Translations under genes and position numbers: made by a program | Notes under the pieces: model-generated | What the model was told of the DNA's origin: nothing | Databases searched by the model: none | What the model saw: only the letters and a program-made list of their open reading frames with translations | Assembly: GCF_900182985.1 (NCBI RefSeq) | Contig: NZ_FXUY01000001.1 | Span: 3,038,001-3,102,000 of the forward strand | Length of the DNA: 64,000 nt | Reading direction: 5' to 3' | Origin: Pseudomonas helmanticensis | Lineage (GTDB): Bacteria; Pseudomonadota; Gammaproteobacteria; Pseudomonadales; Pseudomonadaceae | In this document: positions 53,701 to 62,966 of the stretch, piece after piece | How positions within the stretch are numbered: position 1 is the stretch's first letter | Layout: each line of letters starts with the position of its first letter

Positions 53701-54243
53701 TCAGCCGCGTTCACCTTGCAGCCATTGCAACTGGACTTCGTGCTGACCACGGTCGTCGGTGACGAAGATCGTCCCTTCGCTGATCATCACGTCCCACTTG
53801 ATAACGCGAGGCATGTCCTTGGCCAGCGTCTCCAGCACTTCCTGCGGGACGGCGGCGATGTTGACGTTTTTCAGGTTCTTGATCGCCGGGATCACTTTGG
53901 TTTCCCAGACGCGCAGGCTGCCGTAGGCCAGCAGGCTGGTGCGCTCGGTGCGACGCGAGCACCAGGTCAGGCGATCGGCGTCTGGCTGGCCGACTTCGAT
54001 CCAGTGCAGAACACGGTCATCCAGGCTCTTTTCCCACAGCGCAGGTTCATCCACGTCTGACAGACCGCGACCGAACGACAACTGCTCGTTGTACCAGAGG
54101 GCGTAGGCCAGCAGCCGCACGGTCATGCGTTCTTCGGTTTCCGAAGGGTGACGGGCGATGGTCTGCTTGACGCTCTCGTAGACACTGCGGTCGAGGTCGG
54201 TGAGGTTCAGTTCAAATTTGTAGGTAGTGGACGGCTGGGCCAT
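53701..54243 (-). CDS. yaeQ: YaeQ family protein
   Basis: A 180-residue protein read from MAQPSTTYKFELNLTDLDRS. YaeQ proteins have a PD-(D/E)XK-like fold; the family is implicated in RfaH-related suppression in E. coli but the biochemical role is unclear. Visible blocks are TVRLLAYALWYNEQLSFGRG-LSDVDEPALW, IEVGQPDADRL and LQWLQGER. A frame running 41 codons further upstream is not conserved and was not used. Confidence 0.9.
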   Translation of the reverse strand: MAQPSTTYKFELNLTDLDRSVYESVKQTIARHPSETEERMTVRLLAYALWYNEQLSFGRGLSDVDEPALWEKSLDDRVLHWIEVGQPDADRLTWCSRRTERTSLLAYGSLRVWETKVIPAIKNLKNVNIAAVPQEVLETLAKDMPRVIKWDVMISEGTIFVTDDRGQHEVQLQWLQGERG

Positions 54244-54389
54244 GAACGGGCTTCTTGATACGAGGAAAGTCGGCAAGTCTAACCGATGCGGTAGGCAATC
54301 ATCGAATTGATGGCGATCAACCTGCGGCGTCTGACAGCCGGCTATGTTAAAACGCTGTATCCGCACAGCCTTGTCCTACAGGATTCAGT

Positions 54390-55589
54390 ATGCCGTTCGC
54401 CAACAAGCCGCTCAGCGGCGTGAAAGTCATTGAATTGGGTACATTGATCGCCGGGCCGTTTGCCTCGCGCATTTGCGGCGAGTTTGGCGCTGAAGTGATC
54501 AAGATCGAATCGCCGGACGGCGGTGATCCATTGCGCAAGTGGCGCAAACTGTACGAAGGCACATCCCTGTGGTGGTTCGTCCAGGCGCGCAACAAGAAGT
54601 CGCTGACGCTGAATCTCAAGCATCCTGATGGCTTGGCGATCCTGAAAAAACTGCTCAGTGACGCCGACATCCTCATCGAGAATTTCCGCCCCGGCGTGCT
54701 GGAAAAGCTCGGCCTCGGTTGGGAAACCCTGCACGCGCTGAACCCGAAACTGGTGATGGTGCGTCTGTCCGGCTTCGGTCAGACCGGGCCGATGAAAGAT
54801 CAACCGGGCTTCGGCGCGGTGGGCGAGTCCATGGGCGGTTTACGCTACATCACCGGTTTCGAAGACCGTCCGCCGGTGCGCACCGGGATTTCCATCGGTG
54901 ATTCGATTGCCGCGCTGTGGGGCGTGATCGGTGCGCTGATGGCGTTGCGTCATCGCGAGGTCAACGGTGGACTCGGCCAAGTGGTCGATGTTGCCTTGTA
55001 TGAAGCGATCTTCGCGATGATGGAAAGCATGGTGCCGGAGTTCGATGTGTTCGGTTTCATCCGCGAGCGCACTGGCAATATCATGCCCGGCATCACGCCT
55101 TCTTCGATTCACACCAGCGCCGACGGCAAGCACGTGCAGATCGGCGCCAATGGCGATGCGATCTTCAAGCGTTTCATGCTGATCATCGGCCGCGAAGACT
55201 TGGCCAGCGATCCGGCGCTGGCCAGCAACGATGGCCGCGACAGTCGCCGCGACGAGTTGTACGGCGTGATCGATCGCTGGGTCAATTCACTACCGCTGCA
55301 AACCGTACTCGACCTGCTCAATCAGGCCGAAGTGCCGGCCAGCCGGATTTTCAGTGCCGAGGACATGTTCAGCGATCCGCAGTACCTGGCCCGGGAAATG
55401 TTCCTGCAGGCCAAGCTGCCGGATGGCAAACCCTTCAAGATGCCCGGTATCGTGCCGAAACTCTCTGAGACACCCGGCTCCTCCGAATGGGTCGGACCGC
55501 AGCTGGGTGAACATAATGCGCAGGTACTTCACGATCTTGGCTACGACGAGAAGCAGATCGCCCGGCTGCGCGAAGACGGAGCCATTTAA
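54390..55589 (+). CDS. CaiB/BaiF-type (class III) CoA-transferase
   Basis: A 399-residue family III CoA-transferase that moves CoA between carboxylic acids. Family features are GVKVIELGTLIAGPFASRIC, VIKIESPDGGDPLRKW, NKKSLTLNLKHPDG, DILIENFRPGVLEKLG and GFGQTGPMKDQPG. The catalytic Asp is expected near residue 171 in ISIGDSIAALWGV. The C-terminus LGYDEKQIARLREDGAI is typical. The substrate is unknown. It stands alone, with a binding-protein gene starting near its end. Confidence 0.9.
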   Translation: MPFANKPLSGVKVIELGTLIAGPFASRICGEFGAEVIKIESPDGGDPLRKWRKLYEGTSLWWFVQARNKKSLTLNLKHPDGLAILKKLLSDADILIENFRPGVLEKLGLGWETLHALNPKLVMVRLSGFGQTGPMKDQPGFGAVGESMGGLRYITGFEDRPPVRTGISIGDSIAALWGVIGALMALRHREVNGGLGQVVDVALYEAIFAMMESMVPEFDVFGFIRERTGNIMPGITPSSIHTSADGKHVQIGANGDAIFKRFMLIIGREDLASDPALASNDGRDSRRDELYGVIDRWVNSLPLQTVLDLLNQAEVPASRIFSAEDMFSDPQYLAREMFLQAKLPDGKPFKMPGIVPKLSETPGSSEWVGPQLGEHNAQVLHDLGYDEKQIARLREDGAI

Positions 55590-56496
55590 GCTGAAGCGCC
55601 GGCAGACATCGCACGCCAACCGCGCCCACCACTGGTGGACGTGGCGGCTGTTCGGCCTGTTGTTTCTGCTGGCCCTGTCGACCGGCGCGCAAGCGAAACC
55701 GACGCTTATCTGGTTGCTGCGCGACTTGCCGCCGCTGACGATTTTCGAAGGCCCGAAAAAGGGCCAGGGCGTGATCGACCAATTGATGCCGCAGTTGATC
55801 GCCGGCATGCCGCAATACGAACACAAGCTGATGCGGGTCAACCGCGCACGCGGTTTGCAAATGCTTCACGAAAATCCCTTCGCCTGTGACCCCGCACTGC
55901 TGTGGAACAAAGAACGTGCGCAATGGGTGGCTTATTCGATTCCGGCGATTCGCGCGGTGAGCAACGGTCTGGTGGTGCGCCAGCAAGATCGCGCGGTACT
56001 CGCACCGTATCTGGTCGACGGTGAAGTGGATCTGTCGGCGCTGCTGGGCGCTACCGAACGCAAAATCGGTGTGGTGGCGGAACGCAGCTATGGTGAATTC
56101 ATCGACACGCTTTTGCATGAGGCGCCGAGCGGTGCGCTGACCGCGCATTACGGCAACGATGCGTTGACCAACCTGTTGTCGATGCAACGACTGGGTCGAC
56201 TGCAGGTGGTGTTGGGTTATTGGCCTGAGATTCGCTATCAGGCGAAACAGGCGCAGATCAATGAAGATGAACTGGAGTTCTATCCGATTCAGGGCAACGG
56301 CAGATATTTGTCAGGCTACGTGGGATGTTCCGACACCACACAGGGACGTCAGGCCATCAGCGAGATCAACCAGTTGCTGCGCACCCTGCCCCATGAACAC
56401 TTGAATCAGCTCTACGCCGCATGGCTGGATCCCGACAGACGTGAGGATTATCTGCAGGAGGCGCGCGCCTTTTTCGAACACCAGGCTGCGCACTAG
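55516..56496 (+). CDS. periplasmic solute-binding-like protein (TIGR02285 type)
   Basis: A periplasmic amino-acid-binding-like protein, about 300-326 residues depending on the start. The signal segment RLFGLLFLLALSTGAQA is clear, followed by LIWLLRDLPPLTIFEGPKKG-QGVID, MRVNRARGLQMLHEN, SYGEFIDTLL and a C-terminal AWLDPDRREDYLQEA. It resembles the TIGR02285 family of unknown function. The start is uncertain: the ATG at 55516 lies 74 bases inside the CoA-transferase gene, while a CTG at 55591 right after that gene's stop has GGAG about 10 bases upstream. Both give the same mature protein. Confidence 0.8.
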   Translation: MRRYFTILATTRSRSPGCAKTEPFKLKRRQTSHANRAHHWWTWRLFGLLFLLALSTGAQAKPTLIWLLRDLPPLTIFEGPKKGQGVIDQLMPQLIAGMPQYEHKLMRVNRARGLQMLHENPFACDPALLWNKERAQWVAYSIPAIRAVSNGLVVRQQDRAVLAPYLVDGEVDLSALLGATERKIGVVAERSYGEFIDTLLHEAPSGALTAHYGNDALTNLLSMQRLGRLQVVLGYWPEIRYQAKQAQINEDELEFYPIQGNGRYLSGYVGCSDTTQGRQAISEINQLLRTLPHEHLNQLYAAWLDPDRREDYLQEARAFFEHQAAH

Positions 56497-56510
56497 GCAA
56501 ATTCCAGGCA

Positions 56511-56547
56511 AAAGAAACCCCGAGAAGTGGGGAGACGACTCGGGGTT
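56511..56547 (-). terminator. terminator for the DUF3509 gene side
   Basis: AACCCCGAG and CTCGGGGTT form a 9-bp stem. Read on the minus strand the stem is followed by TTTCTTTTGCC. It lies between the convergent binding-protein and DUF3509 genes. Confidence 0.5.
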
Positions 56548-56672
56548 AAACGTGGCCTATATCAAGACCCGTAGCAGCAAGCGACAAGCACCGGAGCACA
56601 ATGCTTGATCCTGCTGTTATGGGGTCTGACTGACAGGGATGCCGGAAGGTTCCCACAAAAAATATTTCATCT

Positions 56673-56954
56673 TCACAGCGCCGGACGTTTATCCAGGGCC
56701 GCATTGCGCAAGGCCGCGATGACACAGGGTTCCAGCCGCCCTTCGGCGATCAGGATGTCACGGTGCAAACCATCGACCACGTCGGTCAGCTGACGTTTGT
56801 CGGTCAACTGTGCCTGATTGAATTGGCGCTCCACGACGATGGCGCCGCTGCTGTTCTTCAAGCTCACCAGGCATTCGCCGTGGGCACCGCTTGGAGACAG
56901 GGAAACCTGATACGGGCTCAGAGCCTCACCGAGCAATAGACTGATACTTTCCAT
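56673..56954 (-). CDS. DUF3509 domain protein
   Basis: A 93-residue protein read from MESISLLLGEALSPY; GGAG lies 6 bases before this ATG (a GTG 12 bases further out is possible). Matches the Pseudomonas-specific DUF3509 family: LSPYQVSLSPSGAHGECLVS, IVVERQFNQAQLTDKRQLTD, IAEGRLEPCVIAALRNAA. No signal peptide or membrane segment. Function unknown. Confidence 0.8.
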   Translation of the reverse strand: MESISLLLGEALSPYQVSLSPSGAHGECLVSLKNSSGAIVVERQFNQAQLTDKRQLTDVVDGLHRDILIAEGRLEPCVIAALRNAALDKRPAL

Positions 56955-57117
56955 CTCGATCTCCACTCAATAGTCCGAAAACATTGTGTCTGGGGCATGT
57001 CCACAGTAAATGACCACCGGCCCGAGAAGAAAGTTCTGAATACTGGACTCATCCCTGAGTTGTCACCGGTCTGTTGAAGCATGCACGGCGGAGATGACAG
57101 AAACATAACCGCCCGCT

Positions 57118-57525
57118 TCACGCGCGCGACGGATGCCTGGCCTTCATCAGGTAGCCGTCGAGCATTGCTCTCATCAGCACCGCTGAAACCGGTGTGTACA
57201 GTCGCCCCAGCAGTTGCAGGTCATGCGCTTGCAGCATGGCCTCGAGATCGCTGAGCAACCCCGGCGGTGCCCGGCCCAGCAGAATGACGGCGTGAGCCTC
57301 CTGCCGCTCTGCCAGTTGACGAATGAGCGCGATCCCTTCACCGCCGCTGTGCTGTGGATCGCAGATGGCGATATCGATCATCGCGCGGCGCGCCAGCGAG
57401 CGGCGTGCCGACGCCAGCGACGAAGCGGTCAGGACATCGTAGATACCGACCGCATTGAGCATCTGATGCAGGGCCATCAGTTGATAAGGGTCGGGTTCGA
57501 GAATCAGGACTTTGAGCGAGCGCAT
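57118..57525 (-). CDS. stand-alone degenerate receiver-domain protein
   Basis: A 135-residue single receiver domain (MRSLKVLILEPDPYQLMALH). Glu10/Asp12 and the candidate phosphoacceptor Asp56 (IAICDPQHSGG) are present, but the switch Thr/Ser position is Gly84 (ILLGRAP) and the conserved Lys before Pro is replaced by Thr (RLYTPVS). This resembles the receiver part of RocR/EAL-type regulators, here without an output domain. It may bind a partner without phosphorylation. It follows the kinase-less sensor gene on the same strand, 128 bases apart. Confidence 0.75.
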   Translation of the reverse strand: MRSLKVLILEPDPYQLMALHQMLNAVGIYDVLTASSLASARRSLARRAMIDIAICDPQHSGGEGIALIRQLAERQEAHAVILLGRAPPGLLSDLEAMLQAHDLQLLGRLYTPVSAVLMRAMLDGYLMKARHPSRA

Positions 57526-57653
57526 GGCGACCTCTGTGACGGCAATCGCGGACTCTCCCGCAGTAGTTGTTCTACTCTAGGGCAGCCTCTTGCGGCCTCC
57601 CATCGGAAAAGGCGGCGCGTGACATAGGAATTTTCCCAATTTCACTCAGGACA

Positions 57654-59012
57654 TCAGCCTCTCGATGCATCGTCGCCCGGCGTGATATCGGTCCAGCCGC
57701 CCAACAAACCGCGCAATTGGCCATCGGCACTGTAAAAAGGCACCGTCCATTGGTAAATCTCCCGGTGACCGCTGCGAAGTTGCAGGTGGCGTTTGCTGAA
57801 GCGCGTTCTGCGCGTTTGCAGTTGCTCCATGAATTCTTCATGGAGCACACCGGCAGTGTTTTCCGGCACCGCATCCACATCAATCAAACGTTGCCCCTGA
57901 ACCTGATCGAAGCGGATCGACAACGCCTCTTCATAGCTTTTGTTGCACAGGGTCAGGCGCCCTTCCAGATCACGGACGAACACCGGATCGGGCATCGCAT
58001 CGAGCAGTGCCCGCTGGAACACCAATTGATCGTCCAGACGCTTTTCGACGTCGCGGCGCCGCTTGATTTCAACCGTCAACCGGCGATTCCAAAGCAGCGA
58101 TAACGTACCAAAAACGCAGCCGGCAAACAGTCCCCAGAAAATCAGTTGAGTCCGACTCTGCTGTCGCTTCGACGTCCGCTCCGCGCCAATGCCACCCAGC
58201 CATTTCTGGCGAATACTGCGTAACTCGGCGGCCGGAAAAGCTTCCAGTGCCTTGTTGAGGATACCGAGCAATTCGGGCTGGCCTTTGCGCACGGCCAAGT
58301 GGTCGGCCTCCCACTTGCCCTCCAGCAACTCACCGACATGCAGCAGTCCCGAGGGAAACAGTTGCGCGCCGATTTCGTTTTCGATGGTGACGTAGGCTTC
58401 GCCACTTTCAACCAGTGCCCGGGCTTCGGCGTAGGTTTTTACCGAGCGTATTTCGATTGAGGGGTAATCGCGGCGAATAGTGCTTTCCAACGCGTGTCGT
58501 GCTGGCAACACCAAGACTCGCTTGGCCAGTTGCTCAAGCGATTGCACCGCCGGCTCGCCCGCGCGCCCGACAAATACCCAACCGGCGCCGCCAAACGCAT
58601 GGCTGAAATCCAGCGTCAGCCTGCGCTCATCGTTGACGGCCAAGGTTGTGCTAATGTCCGCGCTACCGTTTTCAAGGTGTTCAAGCATCCGGTCGGTGGA
58701 AAACGACTCTCGAAAAACAAAGCGCAGACCGGTCATGGCGCTGATGCGCTTGAGCACATCGCTATTCAAGCCGTTCCAGTGGCCGTGCTCATCCTGGAAC
58801 AGGTACAACGGGTATTGCACCGATGCGACGATGACGGCGGGGTTGTCACGAATCCATTGACGCTCGTGTTCATCAAGCTGCACCGGCCGGACGCTGGGCG
58901 CCGGATCTTCGTTCAGCACCAGGTGTGCCGCTACGCCAATGCGCCAGCAACTCAACAGACTCACCAGAAGAACCCCGTTCAGGGTGTGTATCCATCCTCT
59001 CTCAAACAGCAT
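57654..59012 (-). CDS. SBP-PAS membrane sensor without a kinase domain
   Basis: A 452-residue protein read from MLFERGWIHTLNGVLL, with AGGAAG upstream; a GTG 9 codons earlier is possible. The signal peptide ends near residue 30, then a periplasmic solute-binding domain (SBP_bac_3, about 56-275), one transmembrane helix (289-308), and a PAS domain (about 325-445: ALLDAMPDPVFVRDLEGRLT, QWTVPFYSADGQLRGLLGGW). The protein stops at DITPGDDASRG, where BvgS/RocS-type hybrid kinases would continue into HisKA and ATPase domains. Without those it cannot signal by itself. It could be a decayed kinase or a genuine stand-alone sensor. Confidence 0.85.
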   Translation of the reverse strand: MLFERGWIHTLNGVLLVSLLSCWRIGVAAHLVLNEDPAPSVRPVQLDEHERQWIRDNPAVIVASVQYPLYLFQDEHGHWNGLNSDVLKRISAMTGLRFVFRESFSTDRMLEHLENGSADISTTLAVNDERRLTLDFSHAFGGAGWVFVGRAGEPAVQSLEQLAKRVLVLPARHALESTIRRDYPSIEIRSVKTYAEARALVESGEAYVTIENEIGAQLFPSGLLHVGELLEGKWEADHLAVRKGQPELLGILNKALEAFPAAELRSIRQKWLGGIGAERTSKRQQSRTQLIFWGLFAGCVFGTLSLLWNRRLTVEIKRRRDVEKRLDDQLVFQRALLDAMPDPVFVRDLEGRLTLCNKSYEEALSIRFDQVQGQRLIDVDAVPENTAGVLHEEFMEQLQTRRTRFSKRHLQLRSGHREIYQWTVPFYSADGQLRGLLGGWTDITPGDDASRG

Positions 59013-59084
59013 TTGCCACTTCCTTCGTGATCGACTCACCCGTCCTTACATGGGCGAAAACCCGAGCAGTGTGGCAGCAGAAAC

Positions 59085-59112
59085 AAAAAAGCCCGTCAGG
59101 AGACGGGCTTCA
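59085..59112 (-). terminator. thrC terminator
   Basis: Read on the minus strand, GAAGCCCGTCTCCTGACGGGCTTTTTTG: a 7-bp GC stem followed by six T. It begins about 22 bases after the thrC stop. Confidence 0.9.
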
Positions 59113-59134
59113 AAATGTGACAGCTTTTACAGGC

Positions 59135-60544
59135 TTAAAGCGGCTTGCCGCGGTTGCCATGCTGGCTGACAAAGGCTTGCACGGCCGTCAGCTCGTTTGG
59201 CAGAACGGTGCAACGCTCGTTTCGCTCAAACAAATCAGAAAGATGTGCAGGTAGTTCGAGCTCTTTTCCTACACCGGCTTTTTCCACTGCATCGGGGAAT
59301 TTAACCGGATGAGCAGTGCCGAGGATCACCATCGGGATATCCAGGCTGCGGCGGCACTCGCGCGCAGCCTTGACGCCAATGGCGGTGTGCGGGTCCAGCA
59401 CCTCGCCAGTCTGCTCGTAGACTTCAGCGATGGTTTCGCAGGTCTGCGCATCATCCACAGCCAGCGAGTCGAACAATTTGCGAGCTTCGGTCCAGCGCTC
59501 TTGCTCGACGCTGAAACCGCCACCCTGTTTGAACGAGTCCATCAGCCCGGCGATTGCCGCACCGTTACGACCGTGCAGGTCGAACAGCAGGCGTTCGAAG
59601 TTCGACGAGACCATGATGTCCATCGACGGCGACAGTGTTGCGTGCAGGGTGTCCTTGACGTACTGATTGCCGCTCATGAAGCGGTGCAGGATGTCGTTGC
59701 GGTTGGTGGCGACGATCAACTGGTTGATCGGCAGGCCCATGTTGCGCGCCAGGTAACCGGCGAAGATGTCGCCGAAGTTGCCGGTCGGCACCGAGAACGA
59801 CACCGAACGCGCCGGGCCGCCCAACTGCAGGGACGCATGGAAGTAGTAAACGATCTGGGCCATGATCCGCGCCCAGTTGATCGAGTTCACCGCCACCAGA
59901 CGCGTACCTTTGAGGAAGCTCTGGTCGGCGAAGCTGTTCTTGACCATTTCCTGGCAGTCATCGAAGTTGCCTTCGATGGCGATGTTGTGGATGTTCTCGC
60001 CGAAAATCGTGGTCATCTGCCGGCGCTGCACTTCAGACACACGGTTGTGCGGGTGCAGGATGAAGATGTCGACGTTTTCGCAGTGCTTGCAGCCTTCGAT
60101 GGCGGCCGAACCGGTATCACCGGAAGTAGCGCCAACGATTACGACGCGCTCGCCGCGCTTTTCCAGCACGTAGTCGAGCAGACGACCGAGCAGTTGCAGG
60201 GCGAAGTCCTTGAACGCCAGGGTCGGGCCGTGGAACAGCTCCAGCACCCATTCGTTGCCGTTCAACTGACGCAGCGGCGCTACGGCGCTATGCGAGAACA
60301 CGCCGTAGGTTTCTTCGAGAATCTTTTTGAAATCGGCATCCGGAATGCTGCCGGTGACGAACGGGCGCATCACGCGGAAGGCCAGCTCGTGATACGGCAG
60401 GCCGGCCCAGGAAGCGATTTCTTCCTGGGTGAAACGTGGCAGGTTTTCCGGAACGTACAGACCGCCGTCGGTCGCCAGACCAGCCAGCAGGACGTCTTCG
60501 AAATTCAGGGCCGGTGCCTGGCCGCGGGTACTGATATAACGCAT
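59135..60544 (-). CDS. thrC: threonine synthase
   Basis: A 469-residue PLP enzyme converting O-phosphohomoserine to threonine. The PLP lysine is Lys112 in FHGPTLAFKDFALQLLG. Other blocks are VVIVGATSGDTGSAAIEGCK, NSINWARIMAQIVYYFHA and SVPTGNFGDIFAGYLARNMG. Start at MRYISTRGQAPALNF; 14 extra codons upstream are not conserved. It is downstream of hom, the previous step in the pathway, with a repeat hairpin in the gap. Confidence 0.96.
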   Translation of the reverse strand: MRYISTRGQAPALNFEDVLLAGLATDGGLYVPENLPRFTQEEIASWAGLPYHELAFRVMRPFVTGSIPDADFKKILEETYGVFSHSAVAPLRQLNGNEWVLELFHGPTLAFKDFALQLLGRLLDYVLEKRGERVVIVGATSGDTGSAAIEGCKHCENVDIFILHPHNRVSEVQRRQMTTIFGENIHNIAIEGNFDDCQEMVKNSFADQSFLKGTRLVAVNSINWARIMAQIVYYFHASLQLGGPARSVSFSVPTGNFGDIFAGYLARNMGLPINQLIVATNRNDILHRFMSGNQYVKDTLHATLSPSMDIMVSSNFERLLFDLHGRNGAAIAGLMDSFKQGGGFSVEQERWTEARKLFDSLAVDDAQTCETIAEVYEQTGEVLDPHTAIGVKAARECRRSLDIPMVILGTAHPVKFPDAVEKAGVGKELELPAHLSDLFERNERCTVLPNELTAVQAFVSQHGNRGKPL

Positions 60545-60569
60545 AAGGGCAAACCTTCGGTTTGAGCTA

Positions 60570-60640
60570 CAAGCTGTGAGCTGCAAGCTACAAGTGAAAA
60601 GCGGCTCTGCTTTTACTTGCAGCTTGAAGCTGAAAACTTG
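60570..60640. repeat. AGCTGCAAGCTACAAGT-type inverted repeat between hom and thrC
   Basis: AGCTGCAAGCTACAAGTGAAAAGC pairs imperfectly with GCTTTTACTTGCAGCTTGAAGC across GGCTCT. The motif AGCTACAAGCTG also repeats directly at the left end. It looks like a dispersed intergenic repeat of pseudomonads and may tune thrC relative to hom. Confidence 0.7.
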
Positions 60641-60649
60641 CCGCTGCTG

Positions 60650-61954
60650 TTAATTCAAGTGTTCGACGCGGATCCGTACGACCGGACCGTTGACGCCGGC
60701 CAGCGCTTCGAGGGCGGCGATGGCATCGTTGATGCGCTGCTCGACCACGCGGTGGGTCAGCAGGATCATCGGCACCAGACCGTCGTGTTCCTCGACTTCC
60801 TTCTGCATGATCGACTCGATGTTGATGCCGCGCTCCGAGAGGATGCTTGCCACCTGAGCGAGTACGCCCGGATGGTCCTTGGCCTGAATGCGCAGGTAGT
60901 AAGCGCTTTCGCAGGCTTCGATCGGCAGGATCGGGTGAGCCGACAGCGAGTCAGGCTGGAAGGCCAGATGCGGCACACGGTTTTCCGGATCGGAGGTCAT
61001 CGCACGAACCACGTCGACCAGATCAGCAATCACCGACGAAGCGGTTGGCTCCATGCCGGCGCCCGCACCGTAGAACAGCGTCGAACCGGCGGCGTCACCG
61101 TTGACCATCACCGCGTTCATCACGCCGTTGACGTTGGCGATCAGGCGATCGGCCGGGATCAGCGTCGGGTGTACGCGCAACTCGATGCCGGCGGCAGTGC
61201 TGCGCGCCACGCCGAGGTGCTTGATGCGGTAGCCCAGCGCTTCGGCGTAGTTGACGTCGGCGGTGGTCAGCTTGGTGATGCCTTCGGTGTAAGCCTTGTC
61301 GAATTGCAGCGGAATGCCGAACGCGATGGAAGCCAGAATCGTCAGCTTGTGCGCTGCGTCGATGCCTTCGACGTCGAAGGTCGGATCGGCTTCGGCGTAA
61401 CCCAGGGCTTGCGCTTCGACCAGCACGTCTTCGAACGTACGGCCCTTCTCGCGCATTTCGGTGAGGATGAAGTTACCGGTGCCGTTGATGATCCCGGCCA
61501 CCCAGTTGATGCGGTTGGCGGACAGACCTTCACGGATCGCCTTGATCACCGGAATGCCACCGGCCACCGCCGCTTCGAACGCCACGATCACGCCTTTCTC
61601 GCGTGCCTTGGCGAAAATCTCATTACCGTGAACGGCGATCAACGCCTTGTTCGCGGTGACCACATGCTTGCCATTCTCGATGGCCTTGAGTACCAGCTCG
61701 CGGGCAACGGTGTAGCCGCCCATCAGCTCTATGACGATGTCGATCTCAGGGTTCGTGGCCACTTCGAAGACATCGTTGGTAATCGCAATACCGGTCGTCT
61801 GGAACTGAGGCTTTGGCGTGCGCATGGCAATTTGTGCCACTTCAATCCCACGCCCGGCACGACGAGCAATTTCCTCGGCGTTGCGCTGAAGTACGTTGAA
61901 GGTACCGCCACCGACGGTCCCTAACCCACAGATGCCTACTTTGACCGGATTCAC
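60650..61954 (-). CDS. hom: homoserine dehydrogenase
   Basis: A 434-residue enzyme of the aspartate pathway that reduces aspartate semialdehyde to homoserine. The Rossmann motif GICGLGTVGGG is at residues 8-18, followed by TANKALIAVHG and YGAGAGMEPTASSVIADLVD; the C-terminal ACT domain (AYYLRIQAKDHPGVLAQVAS) gives threonine feedback control. Start is GTG (61952-61954) with GGGGAG upstream. It is the stand-alone type without aspartokinase. It is upstream of thrC. Confidence 0.96.
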   Translation of the reverse strand: MNPVKVGICGLGTVGGGTFNVLQRNAEEIARRAGRGIEVAQIAMRTPKPQFQTTGIAITNDVFEVATNPEIDIVIELMGGYTVARELVLKAIENGKHVVTANKALIAVHGNEIFAKAREKGVIVAFEAAVAGGIPVIKAIREGLSANRINWVAGIINGTGNFILTEMREKGRTFEDVLVEAQALGYAEADPTFDVEGIDAAHKLTILASIAFGIPLQFDKAYTEGITKLTTADVNYAEALGYRIKHLGVARSTAAGIELRVHPTLIPADRLIANVNGVMNAVMVNGDAAGSTLFYGAGAGMEPTASSVIADLVDVVRAMTSDPENRVPHLAFQPDSLSAHPILPIEACESAYYLRIQAKDHPGVLAQVASILSERGINIESIMQKEVEEHDGLVPMILLTHRVVEQRINDAIAALEALAGVNGPVVRIRVEHLN

Positions 61955-62085
61955 TGTGAACTCCCCATAAAACGGCCGACTCAGGGTCGGCCGGAAAACA
62001 ACCGCGTGCTCGCGGCTCTCTATTGATGGCCCGGCGATGTCGCTGCCGGACCATGATCGTCAAAGGCTGACCGTGACGATGCGAA

Positions 62086-62817
62086 TTACTTGGCGCCCAG
62101 CGCCAGTTTGGCGACTTGTGGCGCAGGCTGGTAGCCCGGAATGACCTGTCCGTCGGCCAAAACGATGGCCGGTGTACCGTTCACGCCGATCGACTGACCG
62201 AGGGCGAACTGTTTGGAAACCGGGTTATCGCACTTGGCGGCCTTGATTTCCTTGCCGTCGACCATTTTGTCCATGGCAGCTTTCTTGTCTTTCGAGCACC
62301 ACACGGCCTGCAGTTGCTCGTCACCCGGCGAGCCGAGGCCCTGACGCGGGAACGCGACATAGCGTACTTCGATGCCGCGCTTGTTCAGCTCGGGCACTTC
62401 GGCGTGCAGTTTGTGGCAGTAAGGGCAGGTGGTGTCGGTGAACACGGTGATGTGCGACTTGGTCTCGCCCACAGCCGGGTAAACCACGGTCTCGGCAACC
62501 GGAATGTCGTTGATCAGTTTGGAGATGCCCAGGCGCTCGGTCTTCTCGGTCAGGTTGACCGGTTTACCGTCCTTGAGCTGGAACAGGTAGCCCTGAACCA
62601 CGTACTGGCCATCGGCACTGGCGTACAGCACACGGCTGCCCTTGAGCTTGACTTCGTACATGCCCGGCAACGGGCTGGCGGAAATGCTCTCTACCGGTAC
62701 ATCGAGCTGGAGGTTTTCCAGGCTTTTACGAATGGCTTTGTCGGCCGCGTCATCGGCGACGGCAAAGGTGCTGACCAACGCAATGGCTGCGGCGGCGAAA
62801 ATCTGGGTCAGACGCAT
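62086..62817 (-). CDS. dsbC: thiol:disulfide interchange protein DsbC
   Basis: A 243-residue periplasmic disulfide isomerase. Signal peptide about residues 1-21 (MRLTQIFAAAAIALVSTFAV-A). The N-terminal dimerisation domain is followed by a thioredoxin fold with active-site CPYC (131-134) and a cis-Pro loop GVNGTPAIVLADGQVI. A second cysteine pair (VWCSKDKK, KAAKCDNPV) matches the structural disulfide. Start chosen at MRLTQIF to give a proper signal peptide. Confidence 0.95.
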   Translation of the reverse strand: MRLTQIFAAAAIALVSTFAVADDAADKAIRKSLENLQLDVPVESISASPLPGMYEVKLKGSRVLYASADGQYVVQGYLFQLKDGKPVNLTEKTERLGISKLINDIPVAETVVYPAVGETKSHITVFTDTTCPYCHKLHAEVPELNKRGIEVRYVAFPRQGLGSPGDEQLQAVWCSKDKKAAMDKMVDGKEIKAAKCDNPVSKQFALGQSIGVNGTPAIVLADGQVIPGYQPAPQVAKLALGAK

Positions 62818-62966
62818 GAGAACTCCTGAAGGCGGACAAATGAAACGATCAGAACGCCCGTGCCGGAACACCGGGTCATAACCGTCCATCGTGCAAACCG
62901 GCAAAGCCTAACACATAAGGCCACGGTGACCGAATGCGCCTGTTGCCACTCATTACTCCCACCTTA

